From contig DASRRH010000011.1 of the NCBI GenBank assembly GCA_035695825.1, positions 248,001 to 312,000 of the forward strand: a stretch of 64,000 bases of DNA. The letters run 5' to 3'. Positions 42,144-50,706 of the stretch are shown in pieces. The number at the start of each line of letters is the position of its first letter. The first letter of the stretch is position 1. The translations under genes were made by a program, and so were the position numbers. A model generated the notes under the pieces. That model did no database searches and was not told the origin of the DNA. It saw nothing but the letters and a program-made list of their open reading frames with translations. Source of the DNA: JAKEFM01 sp035695825 (GTDB lineage: Bacteria > Planctomycetota > UBA1135 > JAKEFM01).

Positions 42144-42985
42144 GGCGCGAGGGGAAGGCGGGGCGAGGCGAACGCGCTCGCGTAGCCGAGGGCCGCCCCC
42201 CGGAGGCAGCGGAGGGCGTGCCCGAGCAGGCCCGCGCCGACGGGGGGACGGCGCAGGCGCGAGAGCGCGTGGAGGAGGGGCGCGACGGGGAGGAGCGAGC
42301 GGCTGAGCCCGCGCGCGTGGCGGAAGGCGAAGTAGGAGGACGAGCGGATGACGACCTCGGGGCGCCGGTGCGTCACGCACCCCTCGAGGTCCTGGATCAC
42401 GATGGCCTGCTCGCGGAAGGCCAGGCGCCCGCGCCCGGCGAGGCGAAGGCAAAGGTCGGCGTCCTCGAGGTGGAAGGGAAAGTTCTCGTCGAATCCCCCC
42501 GCCTCGAGGAGACGGGCCCGAGGGAAGGCCATGTTCCCTCCGGTGACGTACGGGAGGAGACGAGAGGCTCCGCGCCCGGCCCGCGGGATCCCCAGGGAAG
42601 AGACGGCGAGGGGGAGGGCGAGGCCCTCGTCGCGCCGGTCGAGGACGGGTCCACCGGCGCCGACGACCCGCGCGTCGTCGAACGCAGGGAGGAGATGCGC
42701 GAGCCAGTCCCGGACCGGGACGGCGTCGTCGTCCAAGAACGCTACGAAGTCCCCCCGCGCCGCGGCGATCCCGGCGTTGCGGGAGCCGGCGAGGTTCCGC
42801 GCGCCGTACTCGATGACGCGGGCCCCCGACCGGCGCGCGACCTCGGCGGAGGCGTCCCGCGATGGTCCATGGACGACGATCGCCTCGAAGGAGGGCCCGC
42901 GCAGGCGCCGCAGCGCCCGGAGGGCGCGCCGCAGGCAGCGCTCGCGGTCGAGGGTGCAGACGACGACGGAAGCGAGGGGAGGCAC
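42140..42985 (-). CDS. Family 2 glycosyltransferase
   Basis: This 281-residue GT-A enzyme starts with VPPLASVVVCTLDRERCLRR, has GSRNAGIAAARGDFVAFLDD with the DDD metal site at about residue 85, and the segment GGFDENFPFHLEDADLCLRL that usually contacts the acceptor and carries the catalytic base (ED). This resembles rhamnosyltransferase-like GT2 proteins. The frame is open far upstream but there overlaps the neighbouring glycosyltransferase, so the GTG at 42985, 11 nt after that gene, is chosen. Substrate unknown. It ends in GTGA overlap with the gene at 41004-42143. Confidence 0.84.
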   Translation of the reverse strand: MPPLASVVVCTLDRERCLRRALRALRRLRGPSFEAIVVHGPSRDASAEVARRSGARVIEYGARNLAGSRNAGIAAARGDFVAFLDDDAVPVRDWLAHLLPAFDDARVVGAGGPVLDRRDEGLALPLAVSSLGIPRAGRGASRLLPYVTGGNMAFPRARLLEAGGFDENFPFHLEDADLCLRLAGRGRLAFREQAIVIQDLEGCVTHRRPEVVIRSSSYFAFRHARGLSRSLLPVAPLLHALSRLRRPPVGAGLLGHALRCLRGAALGYASAFASPRLPLAP

Positions 42986-42995
42986 GGCTCCGGCG

Positions 42996-44099
42996 TCAAT
43001 CTCCGGCGAGCGAGGCGTACAGCCGACGGTGCGCCACGGCGGCCGATTCCCAGGTGAAGGCCGCCGCGCGCGCCCTCCCGGCCTCCGCGAGGGAGCGACG
43101 CAGCCCCCCGTCCCCGAGCACCCGCGCCACCTCGGCTGCAAGGACTCCGGGGTCCGCGGTGGGGACGAGCGCGGCGGCGTCCCCGGCGACCTCCGGGATC
43201 GAACCGTCCGCGAGCGCGACGACCGGGAGCCCGCTCGCCATCGCCTCCGCGACGGCGAGGCCGAACCCCTCGACGCGCGAGGCGGAGACGAGAAGATCGG
43301 CGGCGCGGAAGAGGGCGGGGAGGTCCGCGTCCGGGAAATCGGGAATCCACCGCACCTCGTCGCCACCGAAGCGGGCGAGGTCCTCCTCGAACTGCGAGGA
43401 GAGCCAGCCTCGTCGGCCGACGAAGAGGAGGCTCGGTCGAGGGCCCGATCGATCCCGGAGGCGGGCGAAGGCCTCGAGCACCTCGCGCTGGCCCTTCCGG
43501 GGTTGGACGGTCCCCAGGCAGAGGAGGAGGGGGGAGGGGAGGCCGATCCGCGTTCGGACGCGCGCGAGGCGCTCGGGCTCGGGCTCCCGGCCGAACCGCT
43601 CCTCGACGCCGTAGGGGATCACGGCGACCTTGCGCGAGGGGACGCCGAGGACCGCGACGAGGTCGCGGCGCGTGGCCTCGCTCCCCGTGACGATCGCGTC
43701 GGCGCGCCGCGCCGCGGAGGCGGTGCTCCTCCGGAGATAGGCGCCGGCGAGCGCCGGGAAGGTCTCGCGGGCGCGGAAGGGGGCGAGGTCGTGGATCGAG
43801 ACGACGGAGCGGCAGGGGAGCCGCGGGGGGAGGGAGTGCTTCGTCCCGTGGAAGAGGTCGATCTTCTCCCGCCGCGCGAGCCGGGGGAGGTGGAAGCGCT
43901 CGCTGAGCGGCCGCAGCCGCCCCCGGAGCCAGGGGACATGCACCGCCTCTCCGTCCACGGCTCCGAAGACCCCCGGGTCGTCGGCGAAGATCCGGATCTC
44001 CGGCGCATCGGGGAGGCGGCGAAGGGCGCCCACCAGCCCCCGCGCGTAGGTGCGCGGGCCCCCGACGGGCCCGCCGATCGCGCCGAAGCCGATCCTCAC
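42996..44099 (-). CDS. Family 4 glycosyltransferase
   Basis: This 367-residue GT-B protein starts VRIGFGAIGGPVGGPRTYAR. Later it has KIDLFHGTKHSLPPRLPCRS and SIHDLAPFRARETFPALAGA, typical of mannosyltransferase-like family 4 enzymes, then CLGTVQPRKGQREVLEAFAR and the nucleotide-sugar motif DLLVSASRVEGFGLAVAEAM. It is the first gene of the minus-strand operon of three glycosyltransferases. The GTG at 44099 is placed just after an inverted repeat (44100-44116) in the 70-nt gap to a divergent membrane-protein gene. Confidence 0.87.
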   Translation of the reverse strand: MRIGFGAIGGPVGGPRTYARGLVGALRRLPDAPEIRIFADDPGVFGAVDGEAVHVPWLRGRLRPLSERFHLPRLARREKIDLFHGTKHSLPPRLPCRSVVSIHDLAPFRARETFPALAGAYLRRSTASAARRADAIVTGSEATRRDLVAVLGVPSRKVAVIPYGVEERFGREPEPERLARVRTRIGLPSPLLLCLGTVQPRKGQREVLEAFARLRDRSGPRPSLLFVGRRGWLSSQFEEDLARFGGDEVRWIPDFPDADLPALFRAADLLVSASRVEGFGLAVAEAMASGLPVVALADGSIPEVAGDAAALVPTADPGVLAAEVARVLGDGGLRRSLAEAGRARAAAFTWESAAVAHRRLYASLAGD

Positions 44100-44116
44100 G
44101 GATCGTTCTTCGATCC
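44100..44116. promoter_or_regulatory. Inverted repeat between divergent genes
   Basis: GGATCG and CGATCC flank TTCTT, a perfect 6-bp inverted repeat directly before the GTG of the minus-strand glycosyltransferase and 54 nt before the divergent gene. It could be an operator or a small hairpin at the ribosome binding site; the short length makes chance possible. Confidence 0.3.
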
Positions 44117-44169
44117 CGCGGGACGCCGGCTTGAGGCGCGCCGGGCGGGGGGTCGAAGAAGGGGCGGCC

Positions 44170-45819
44170 GTGCGGCGCCTCCCGCTCCCCCTCGTCCCTT
44201 TCCTCGCCGCGGCCCTCCTCCATCTCGGAGCCCTGCGGGGCGGCTTCCATTTCGACGATGTCCACGCCGTCGCCGGCAACCCCGCGATCGGCGACCTGCG
44301 CAACGTCCCGAGCTTCTTCGCGGACCCGGCCCGCTTCTCGGCCGCGGGGGAGGGATCGATGTACCGCCCCCTCCTGCTGATGCTCCACGCGGTGAACGCC
44401 GCCCAGGCCCGGGGCACGGGCTCCGCGATTCCTTGGCTCGTCACGAACCTCCTCCTCCACGCGGCCTGCTCTTCCGGCGTCTTCCTCCTCGTCCGCTCCC
44501 TCCTCCGGCGCCGGGGCGTCGAGCGTTCGGAGGTCCCGGCGCTCGCGGCCTCGCTCCTCTTCGCCCTCCATCCCCTCGCGGCGGAGGTCGTGGACTACGT
44601 CTCCGCGCGCTCCTCCTCCCTCTCCTTCGGATGCACGCTGGCCGCGCTCCTCGCGCACCTGAGGGCCCGCGAGCGGGGAGGGGCGTGGTGGGCCGCTCCG
44701 ATGCTCCTTGGAACGGCCGCCATGCTCTCGCGCGAGACCGCCGTCGGCCTGCCCATCCTCGTCGGGATCCTCGAAGGACTTCTCCCGGGGACGAATCGCG
44801 GGCGCGCCTTCCGGACGATCCCGTCTCTCCTCCTCGCGCTCGGGTTCCTCGCCTTGCGGTCCGCCGTCCTCGGCACGGTCCTCCCCCCCTCGACCGCCCG
44901 GGACGTCGAGCCGGAGGCGGGGTGGGGACGGTCGCTCTCGACGAACGTCGTCCTCCAGACCCTCGCGTGCGTGCGGTTCCTCGGCCTCCTCCTCTGGCCG
45001 CAGGGGCTCACCGTCGACCACACCTTTCCCCGCGTCGGCGGGCTCGGCGATCCGCTCTTCCTTCTCTCCGCGGCCATCCTCCTCGTCGTCGCCCTCCTCG
45101 CGGCCGCCCTGATCCGCCGCCCCCTCTGCGTCCTCGGATTCTCCCTCGTCGCTTGGGGCCTCGCCCCCTACTTCCTCGCCCCTCTCAACGTCGTCTTCGC
45201 CGAGCACCGCGCGTACCCGTCGCTCGCGGGGGCGTGCCTCGTCCTCGGGGACGGGGCGACCGCCCTCCTCGCCGCATGGCCGGGGCGGGCGGCCCTCCTC
45301 AAGGGCGCCTCGGCCGTCGGCCTCCTCGCGCTCGCCGGCCGCTCGGCGGCCCGGGATGCCGATTGGAGGGCGGGGCTCGAAGACCTGCCCCTCTGGGAGT
45401 CGGCCCTCCGCGTCTCCCCTGACTCCTTCCGCGCGCACCACGGGGTCGCCAACGCCCTGTTCGAGAAGGGGGACCTCGACGGGGCGGAGCGTCACTACCG
45501 CGAGGCGCTGGCGACGTACCCGCGCTACGACGCGGCCCGCCTGTCGCTCGCCTCCGTGCTCGTCCGCAGGACCGATCCGGCCGCGCTCGACGAGGCCGTC
45601 GCGCTCCTCGACGAGCTCCTTGCCCGCCGTCCCGGCCACGTCCTCGCGCGCTTCAAGCTCGCCGGGGCGCTCGAGGCCCGCTTCCTCCTCGGCGGGAATC
45701 CCGCCGACGCCGCGCGCTGCGACCAGATCCTCCGCGCGCTCGCGGCGGAGAACCCCTCCGACCGGAACGCCCGGGTCCTCCACGAGGTGTTCCGAAGGGA
45801 GCGGGTGCAGAAGGACTGA
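44170..45819 (+). CDS. Polytopic membrane protein with C-terminal TPRs (TMTC-like)
   Basis: This 549-residue protein has about ten hydrophobic helices (residues 5-400) and then TPR repeats (VANALFEKGDLDGAERHYRE, LATYPRYDAARLSLASVLVR). The first luminal loop has GGFHFDDVHAVAGNPAI, and later MYRPLLLMLHAVN and LHPLAAEVVDYVSARSSSLS. The D-D pair in FDDVHAV and the overall design resemble TMTC/O-mannosyltransferase-type GT-C proteins (DUF1736 group), so transfer of a lipid-linked sugar to protein is a reasonable guess. The GT2 at 39033 could supply the lipid-sugar. GTG 44170 has GAAGGGG 7 nt upstream. Confidence 0.75.
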   Translation: MRRLPLPLVPFLAAALLHLGALRGGFHFDDVHAVAGNPAIGDLRNVPSFFADPARFSAAGEGSMYRPLLLMLHAVNAAQARGTGSAIPWLVTNLLLHAACSSGVFLLVRSLLRRRGVERSEVPALAASLLFALHPLAAEVVDYVSARSSSLSFGCTLAALLAHLRARERGGAWWAAPMLLGTAAMLSRETAVGLPILVGILEGLLPGTNRGRAFRTIPSLLLALGFLALRSAVLGTVLPPSTARDVEPEAGWGRSLSTNVVLQTLACVRFLGLLLWPQGLTVDHTFPRVGGLGDPLFLLSAAILLVVALLAAALIRRPLCVLGFSLVAWGLAPYFLAPLNVVFAEHRAYPSLAGACLVLGDGATALLAAWPGRAALLKGASAVGLLALAGRSAARDADWRAGLEDLPLWESALRVSPDSFRAHHGVANALFEKGDLDGAERHYREALATYPRYDAARLSLASVLVRRTDPAALDEAVALLDELLARRPGHVLARFKLAGALEARFLLGGNPADAARCDQILRALAAENPSDRNARVLHEVFRRERVQKD

Positions 45820-45875
45820 ACGGGGACCGAGCCGCCCCACCCGAGCCTTCCTCGCGCCGCGGGGCGACCGGACGT

Positions 45876-46676
45876 TCAAGCGAGGGGGAGGCGGAAGAGC
45901 CGGGACGCGTTCGCCGCGACCTGCGAGGCGAGCTCCTCGAGTCCCTCCTTCCGTTCCTGCGCGATGCGCTCCAGCGTGTGACGGACGAAAGCCGGCTCGT
46001 TTCGCTTCTCCTTGCGGACGGGCTGGGGGGGGAGGAAGGGGGAGTCCGTCTCGACGAGGAGGCGGTCCGTGGGGACGAAGCGCGCCGCCTCTCGGACCGC
46101 CTCGGACCTCGGGTAGGTGACCGTCCCCGAGAAGGAGACGAAGAAGCCCCGCTCGAGGGCCGCCCGCGCCTCCTCGCGCCCCATCGAGAAGCAGTGGAAG
46201 ACGCCCCCTGCCTCGCGCCCCCCCTCCGCATCGAGGATCTCGAGGAGGTCGCGGAAGGCCTCCCGGCAGTGCAGGACGAGCGGCCGGCGCAGGCGCGCGG
46301 CGAGGCGGACTTGAAGGGCGAAGGCCGCCCGCTGGACCTCGCGGGGCTCGTAGTTCTTGAAGTAGTCGAGGCCGGTCTCGCCGACGGCGACGAACCCCGG
46401 GTCGGAGGCGAGGGCTTCGAATGCCCGGGTGAGCCCCGGGTCGAGGAGGGATCGCGCGTCGTGCGGGTGGACGCCTGCGGTCGCCACGACGTCCGTCTCC
46501 CGGCGCGCGAGCGCGAGGGCCCGCTCCGAGCTCGCCCCGTCCGTGCCGACGCACACGATCGCGCAGACCCCGGCCTCGCGCGCGCGGCGGAGGACCCCCT
46601 CGACCTCCTCTCCGAAAAAGGACGGGTCGAGGTGGGCGTGGGTGTCGACGAGCCGCAGGCTCGTCACTTCCGGCAT
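45876..46676 (-). CDS. tatD: TatD-family metal-dependent hydrolase
   Basis: TatD-type enzymes are metal-dependent DNases acting in DNA repair and turnover. The 266-residue protein has all ligand motifs: LVDTHAHLDPS (H-x-H), VAVGETGLDYFKN, LVLHCREAF, VFHCFSM and LLVETDSPFLPPQP. Length is normal. The ATG at 46676 overlaps by 13 nt the end of the HEAT-repeat gene upstream on the same strand. It is convergent with the TMTC-like gene across a 56-nt gap with no clear terminator. Confidence 0.93.
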   Translation of the reverse strand: MPEVTSLRLVDTHAHLDPSFFGEEVEGVLRRAREAGVCAIVCVGTDGASSERALALARRETDVVATAGVHPHDARSLLDPGLTRAFEALASDPGFVAVGETGLDYFKNYEPREVQRAAFALQVRLAARLRRPLVLHCREAFRDLLEILDAEGGREAGGVFHCFSMGREEARAALERGFFVSFSGTVTYPRSEAVREAARFVPTDRLLVETDSPFLPPQPVRKEKRNEPAFVRHTLERIAQERKEGLEELASQVAANASRLFRLPLA

Positions 46677-47569
46677 GTTTCCTTGATCACGTTCTCGAGG
46701 AAGAGCCGGAAGATCTCATCCCGCTCCCCACGGGCGCACTCCTCCAGGAACGGGCAGCCCTCCTTCCCCTGGATCTGGACGAGGGCCTGGATCCCCTTCC
46801 TCCGGAGGACCCCGTCCTGCGGCTCGGAAAGGACGATCCTCCGGAGGGACGCGACCGCCGCCGGCGCCTTGAGCACCCCGAGCGCCTCGATCGCGCGGTA
46901 GGACGAGGAGCGCCCGCGGTCGGGGTGTTCCGCGAGGTCGAGGAGGGCCCTCTCGACGTCGGGTCCCCCCTTCTCCGCGGCGAGGGACACGGCTTCCCCG
47001 AGGGGGGGGAAGGACCGCTCGCTCTCCTTCCGGAGCAAGGAGACGAGTTCCGGAAGGGTTCGGTCCGGATCGAGGCGCATCGCCACGGCGGCGGCCGCCA
47101 TCCGCAGGATCGGGTCTCCCGGAGAGCGGAAGATCCGGAGGGCGGGCTCGATCGTCCGGCCGGGGTCGATCCCCGCCATCGTCTCGAGGACGCGCTGGCG
47201 GAAGGCGGCCGGGGCGGGCGAGTCGAGGGCCGCGGCGAGCGGGCCGAACCCCGCCCCGCCGAGGGCCTTGAGCGCCGCGACCGAAGCGTCCATCTGCCTC
47301 TCGGCGAGGCGCTGCTCGACCGGATCCTGCGGGTTCGAGAGGAAGCGGTCGCACGCGCCGCGAAGCTCCTCGAGGAGCGAGTCGGGATCCCTCGCGGGGG
47401 GGGCGGGGGCTCGCGGAGAAGGGCTCCCGGCAACCAGGAGGACCGCCTCCGCCGACTTCCGCACGCGTTCGACCTCGAGGAGACAAACGACGACGAGGAC
47501 GAGGATCAGGGACTGGAGGAGGAGGGAGGCGCGATTCAATTTCGCACGCTTGCCTGCGCGCGGTCGCAC
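46664..47569 (-). CDS. Membrane-anchored HEAT-repeat protein
   Basis: This protein of about 301 residues has one N-terminal transmembrane helix (LLLQSLILVLVVVCLLEVER) and, from about residue 90, helical HEAT/PBS-lyase-like repeats (AFRQRVLETMAGIDPGRTIE, PILRMAAAAVAMRLDPDRTL, SYRAIEALGVLKAPAAVASL). Such repeats form scaffolds for protein contacts; no enzyme motif is visible. The start is uncertain: GTG 47569 is chosen, TTG 47539 would shorten the basic leader by ten residues. Neither has a good ribosome binding site. Transcribed with tatD and divergent from lipoprotein member 4. Confidence 0.72.
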   Translation of the reverse strand: MRPRAGKRAKLNRASLLLQSLILVLVVVCLLEVERVRKSAEAVLLVAGSPSPRAPAPPARDPDSLLEELRGACDRFLSNPQDPVEQRLAERQMDASVAALKALGGAGFGPLAAALDSPAPAAFRQRVLETMAGIDPGRTIEPALRIFRSPGDPILRMAAAAVAMRLDPDRTLPELVSLLRKESERSFPPLGEAVSLAAEKGGPDVERALLDLAEHPDRGRSSSYRAIEALGVLKAPAAVASLRRIVLSEPQDGVLRRKGIQALVQIQGKEGCPFLEECARGERDEIFRLFLENVIKETCRK

Positions 47570-47826
47570 GCACGGTGGGCGATTCTGGAAGGCCTGGTTC
47601 CGGAGGACAAGGCGGGGACCGACGGGGGACGGGTTTCTTCGGGACGAGCGCCCGTCCGGCCGAGGGGCCGCGGAGCGGCACGACCGTTGCGCCGGGGCCT
47701 CTCGCAACGTTCGTACCCGAACCTGTGAGCCTTCGGACGCGACTGCTATCATCCTCCGCGCCACCGGCGCGCCGGAGCCCCCCTGCAGCCGCCGCGGCTT
47801 CCCGCATCCTTCCCCGGGGATCCCTC
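47570..47826. promoter_or_regulatory. Intergenic region between divergent genes
   Basis: This 257-nt gap must hold promoters for both flanking genes. On the plus strand TATCAT (47747-47752) could be a -10 for lipoprotein member 4, but the TGTGAG 17 nt upstream is a poor -35. Nothing convincing was seen on the minus strand, and no RNA gene is evident. Confidence 0.3.
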
Positions 47827-50706
47827 ATGACCTTCGCGCGTCGTCTGCTGCCCGTCCCCTTCCTCCTCTTCCTCGGCTGCTCGGGCGGCGGAGGGTCCGG
47901 GACGGGGACCTTCTTCCTCGTCTCCTGTTCGCTCGGCTGCGGATCGGGGGGGTGCGCGATCAACCAGATCGCCGAGAACCAGGAGATCGTCCTCACCTTC
48001 AACCGCGCCGTCGACCCTTCGAGCGTCGGTCCCGAGACGTTCAGCGTCGTCAAGGCGGTCCCCGGCGGGGCCGCACCTCCAGGGACGTGGCTCGCCCAGG
48101 GGAGCAAGGCGATCTTCCGGCCCCTCCTCACCTTCAACTCGACCGGAACTCCCGTATTCGGCTTCGAGACGAACGCGCCCTACCAGATCACGGTCCCGGC
48201 CGCGCCGGCGAGGACCGTCATCCGGTCGACCGGAGGAAGCCCCAACCGCACGCCCCTCTCCTGCCTCGCCACGGCCTCGCAGGGGGTGAACGACCTCGTC
48301 CCGGGGGCGCCCCACGTGGCGGTCTTCTTCCAGTCCGATCCGCTGAACCCGGACTCCCTCCTCCCGCTCGCCGACGCCACCTGCGTCCCGCGCGGAGTCC
48401 CGGACCCCGAACTCCCGCTCCCGCCCGGCGTCACCCCGGCTCCCCTCCACCTCGTCTTCATCTTCGACGACATCATGCAGCCGGGGACCCTCGTCGACCC
48501 GATCCAGCAGACGAGCCCGTCGATCAACGTGTCCGTGAAGCTCCTCGACCCCGGGCCGCCGCCGACCGAGAGCACCATCGTCTCGAGCGTCCCCGGCGTC
48601 TTCGCGATCTCGTACGACTTCACCCTGCTCCGGACCCGCGTCGTCTTCGTCCCGAGCCTGCTCTTCCCGGGGCTCGGGTTCGATCCAAGCGCGGGGATCT
48701 GCTCGCCCCCGTTCCCGGCGGGACAGCCCTTCCGCAAGGTCGTCGTGACCCTCTCCCCGGCCATTCTCGACCTCGCGAACCCGAGTCCGAACCCCGTCGT
48801 CCTCGCCCCGAACCAGAACCCGGTCACGTTCACGACGAAGCCGGTGAACCTCTCGACCTTCCTGGTCACGGAGGACTTCGACACGACCGCCCGGCGCGAT
48901 CCCCTCCGGACCGGGGCGCTCTGGAACGATCCCGCCTCCCCCGGCGTGCTCAAGATCGGGAAGGGAGGGGGACGGGGGCTTCACGGCGACGTCGTCCTCA
49001 GCAGCACGAACCTCACGCTCGACACGGGCAACGCCTCGTTCCCGGCCTCGCAGACCCTGACCGGGACGCCCCTCACGGTGACCGACGGGATCTTCGAGTT
49101 CGGGACCGTGGTGATCCCCCAGGGCCGCAAGCTCAGTTTCGTCGGCCCGAACCCGGCCCGCCTGTTCGTAAGGGGCCAGCTCGTGGTCGGTGGCACGGTC
49201 GAGCTGAAGGGCTCTCCCGGCGAGGACCACGTCGGCTTCAGCGACGCCGCTCAAGCGCTCTTTCCGCAGCATCCCGCCGGAGGGTTGGGAGGCGCTGGGG
49301 GACCGAACGCCGGCGCCGGTGGAGACGGTGGGAGCATCGACCCGACCGTCACCACCTCGACGGCCGCTTGGTCCTCGAACCTGATCCTCGACGGGGAGGG
49401 AGGGGTAGGGGTCGGAGGTCCCTCAGGGCCCGGAGGCGGGGGCGCCGTGGGGGGTCTCCACTATCCCACCAACCTCCCTCCGCCCGGTGCCCTGCCGGGG
49501 GAGATCTGCCCGGTCACGGTGGAATGTAGATCGAAGCAGAAGTCGAGCGGGGGAGGCGGTGGGGGGTACAAGACGCAGGGGAGCGACGGCCTGCCGGGCA
49601 CCCCCGCGTTTCCCGGGGGAATCTTCACGCCCTGCAGCCAGTCCACGACGATTCCTCCCGTAACGGCCTCCCCCGGCGGTTCTGCGGTCGTGGCGGATCC
49701 GACCCTCAACCCAGACCTGGGGCTTCTGTTCGGAGGGTCGGGCGGTGCCGGGAGCGGCGTGAACCCCCATGACTCGAAGCCTGGGATCCCGTGCAACTCC
49801 ACCACCGTCAACACGGTCCCACCCGGAACGGTGGTCTATCAGTCAGGCTGCGGCGGCGGGGGGGGAGGAGGGGCGGGCCAGATCCAGGCAGGCGCCGACG
49901 TCACGATCAACCCCGGGAGCCTGGTCGACGACTCCGGAGGGGCCGGGGGGAGTTCCCTTTCGGGCGTGGGAGCGGCGCCCGGCAGCGGGAATGTTTCGGG
50001 CGGGGGAGGTGGGAGCGGGGGGGCTCTCCTGATCCAGTCGGGCAGGGAGGTCGTCCTCCCCCTCCCGCCCCCGGTGTTCCTCATCAAGGTGCGGGGAGGA
50101 TCGGGGGGCCTGTCAACCACGACTCAGGCAGCGGGAGGCGCGGGTGGCGATGGGTACGCCCGCATCGAGACCGATCCGGCCCCCTCGCTCGCGTCGGTCA
50201 GCCCCTACGTGGATCCCCCGGCGTCCCTCTCCGTCGGCACGTTCGTCCCTTTCACGGGGTCCCCGGCGAACTTCTCCGGCGCGGCCTCGACATGGATCGA
50301 CTCCTCCGGTGCAGGCAGCCTCGTCGTGACGTTCGACCACTACGTGCTCAAGGCGGCCTTCGGAGATCCCGCGAACCCGCCGGCGAACCTCGAGGACTGC
50401 GGCGCCGTCACGTGCATCGAGTTCGACGACGACCCCGCCACGCCGAACGGCCCCCCCGTCGCGGGGGTCCATCCGCTGCAGATCTTCTTCCAAGGGACGG
50501 AGGCGGATGCGAATGGCTTGCCCGACGAGACCCAGACGACCCCCTGGATGACGACCCTATCCGGCCTGAACTTCTGTCCTCCTTTCTCCTGTCCGCCCCG
50601 ATTCGTGCGGTTCACGGTCGTCTTCGACCAGACCCTCGCGACGACCGGCCCGCTCCCCCTGCTCCTCGCCGTCCTCGAAGTCCGGCTCTTCCTGAACACC
50701 GAGTGA
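47827..50706 (+). CDS. Large surface lipoprotein with Ig-like and Gly-rich regions, member 4
   Basis: This 959-residue lipoprotein has the lipobox LLFLGC (C18) and a Gly spacer. An Ig-like segment begins near residue 55 (NQEIVLTFNRAVDPSSVGPE) and another near 215. The motif EDFDTTARRDPLRTGALWND near residue 350 matches member 2, followed by solenoid-like strands (TVVIPQGRKLSFVGPNPARL) and two Gly-rich blocks (about 480-560 and 635-790). The end (HPLQIFFQGTEADANGLPDE, FVRFTVVFDQTL, LLAVLEVRLFL) repeats the family closing pattern. It stands 20 kb from the other three. Its stop overlaps the next gene (GTGA), an odd pairing with an amidohydrolase. Confidence 0.8.
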   Translation: MTFARRLLPVPFLLFLGCSGGGGSGTGTFFLVSCSLGCGSGGCAINQIAENQEIVLTFNRAVDPSSVGPETFSVVKAVPGGAAPPGTWLAQGSKAIFRPLLTFNSTGTPVFGFETNAPYQITVPAAPARTVIRSTGGSPNRTPLSCLATASQGVNDLVPGAPHVAVFFQSDPLNPDSLLPLADATCVPRGVPDPELPLPPGVTPAPLHLVFIFDDIMQPGTLVDPIQQTSPSINVSVKLLDPGPPPTESTIVSSVPGVFAISYDFTLLRTRVVFVPSLLFPGLGFDPSAGICSPPFPAGQPFRKVVVTLSPAILDLANPSPNPVVLAPNQNPVTFTTKPVNLSTFLVTEDFDTTARRDPLRTGALWNDPASPGVLKIGKGGGRGLHGDVVLSSTNLTLDTGNASFPASQTLTGTPLTVTDGIFEFGTVVIPQGRKLSFVGPNPARLFVRGQLVVGGTVELKGSPGEDHVGFSDAAQALFPQHPAGGLGGAGGPNAGAGGDGGSIDPTVTTSTAAWSSNLILDGEGGVGVGGPSGPGGGGAVGGLHYPTNLPPPGALPGEICPVTVECRSKQKSSGGGGGGYKTQGSDGLPGTPAFPGGIFTPCSQSTTIPPVTASPGGSAVVADPTLNPDLGLLFGGSGGAGSGVNPHDSKPGIPCNSTTVNTVPPGTVVYQSGCGGGGGGGAGQIQAGADVTINPGSLVDDSGGAGGSSLSGVGAAPGSGNVSGGGGGSGGALLIQSGREVVLPLPPPVFLIKVRGGSGGLSTTTQAAGGAGGDGYARIETDPAPSLASVSPYVDPPASLSVGTFVPFTGSPANFSGAASTWIDSSGAGSLVVTFDHYVLKAAFGDPANPPANLEDCGAVTCIEFDDDPATPNGPPVAGVHPLQIFFQGTEADANGLPDETQTTPWMTTLSGLNFCPPFSCPPRFVRFTVVFDQTLATTGPLPLLLAVLEVRLFLNTE

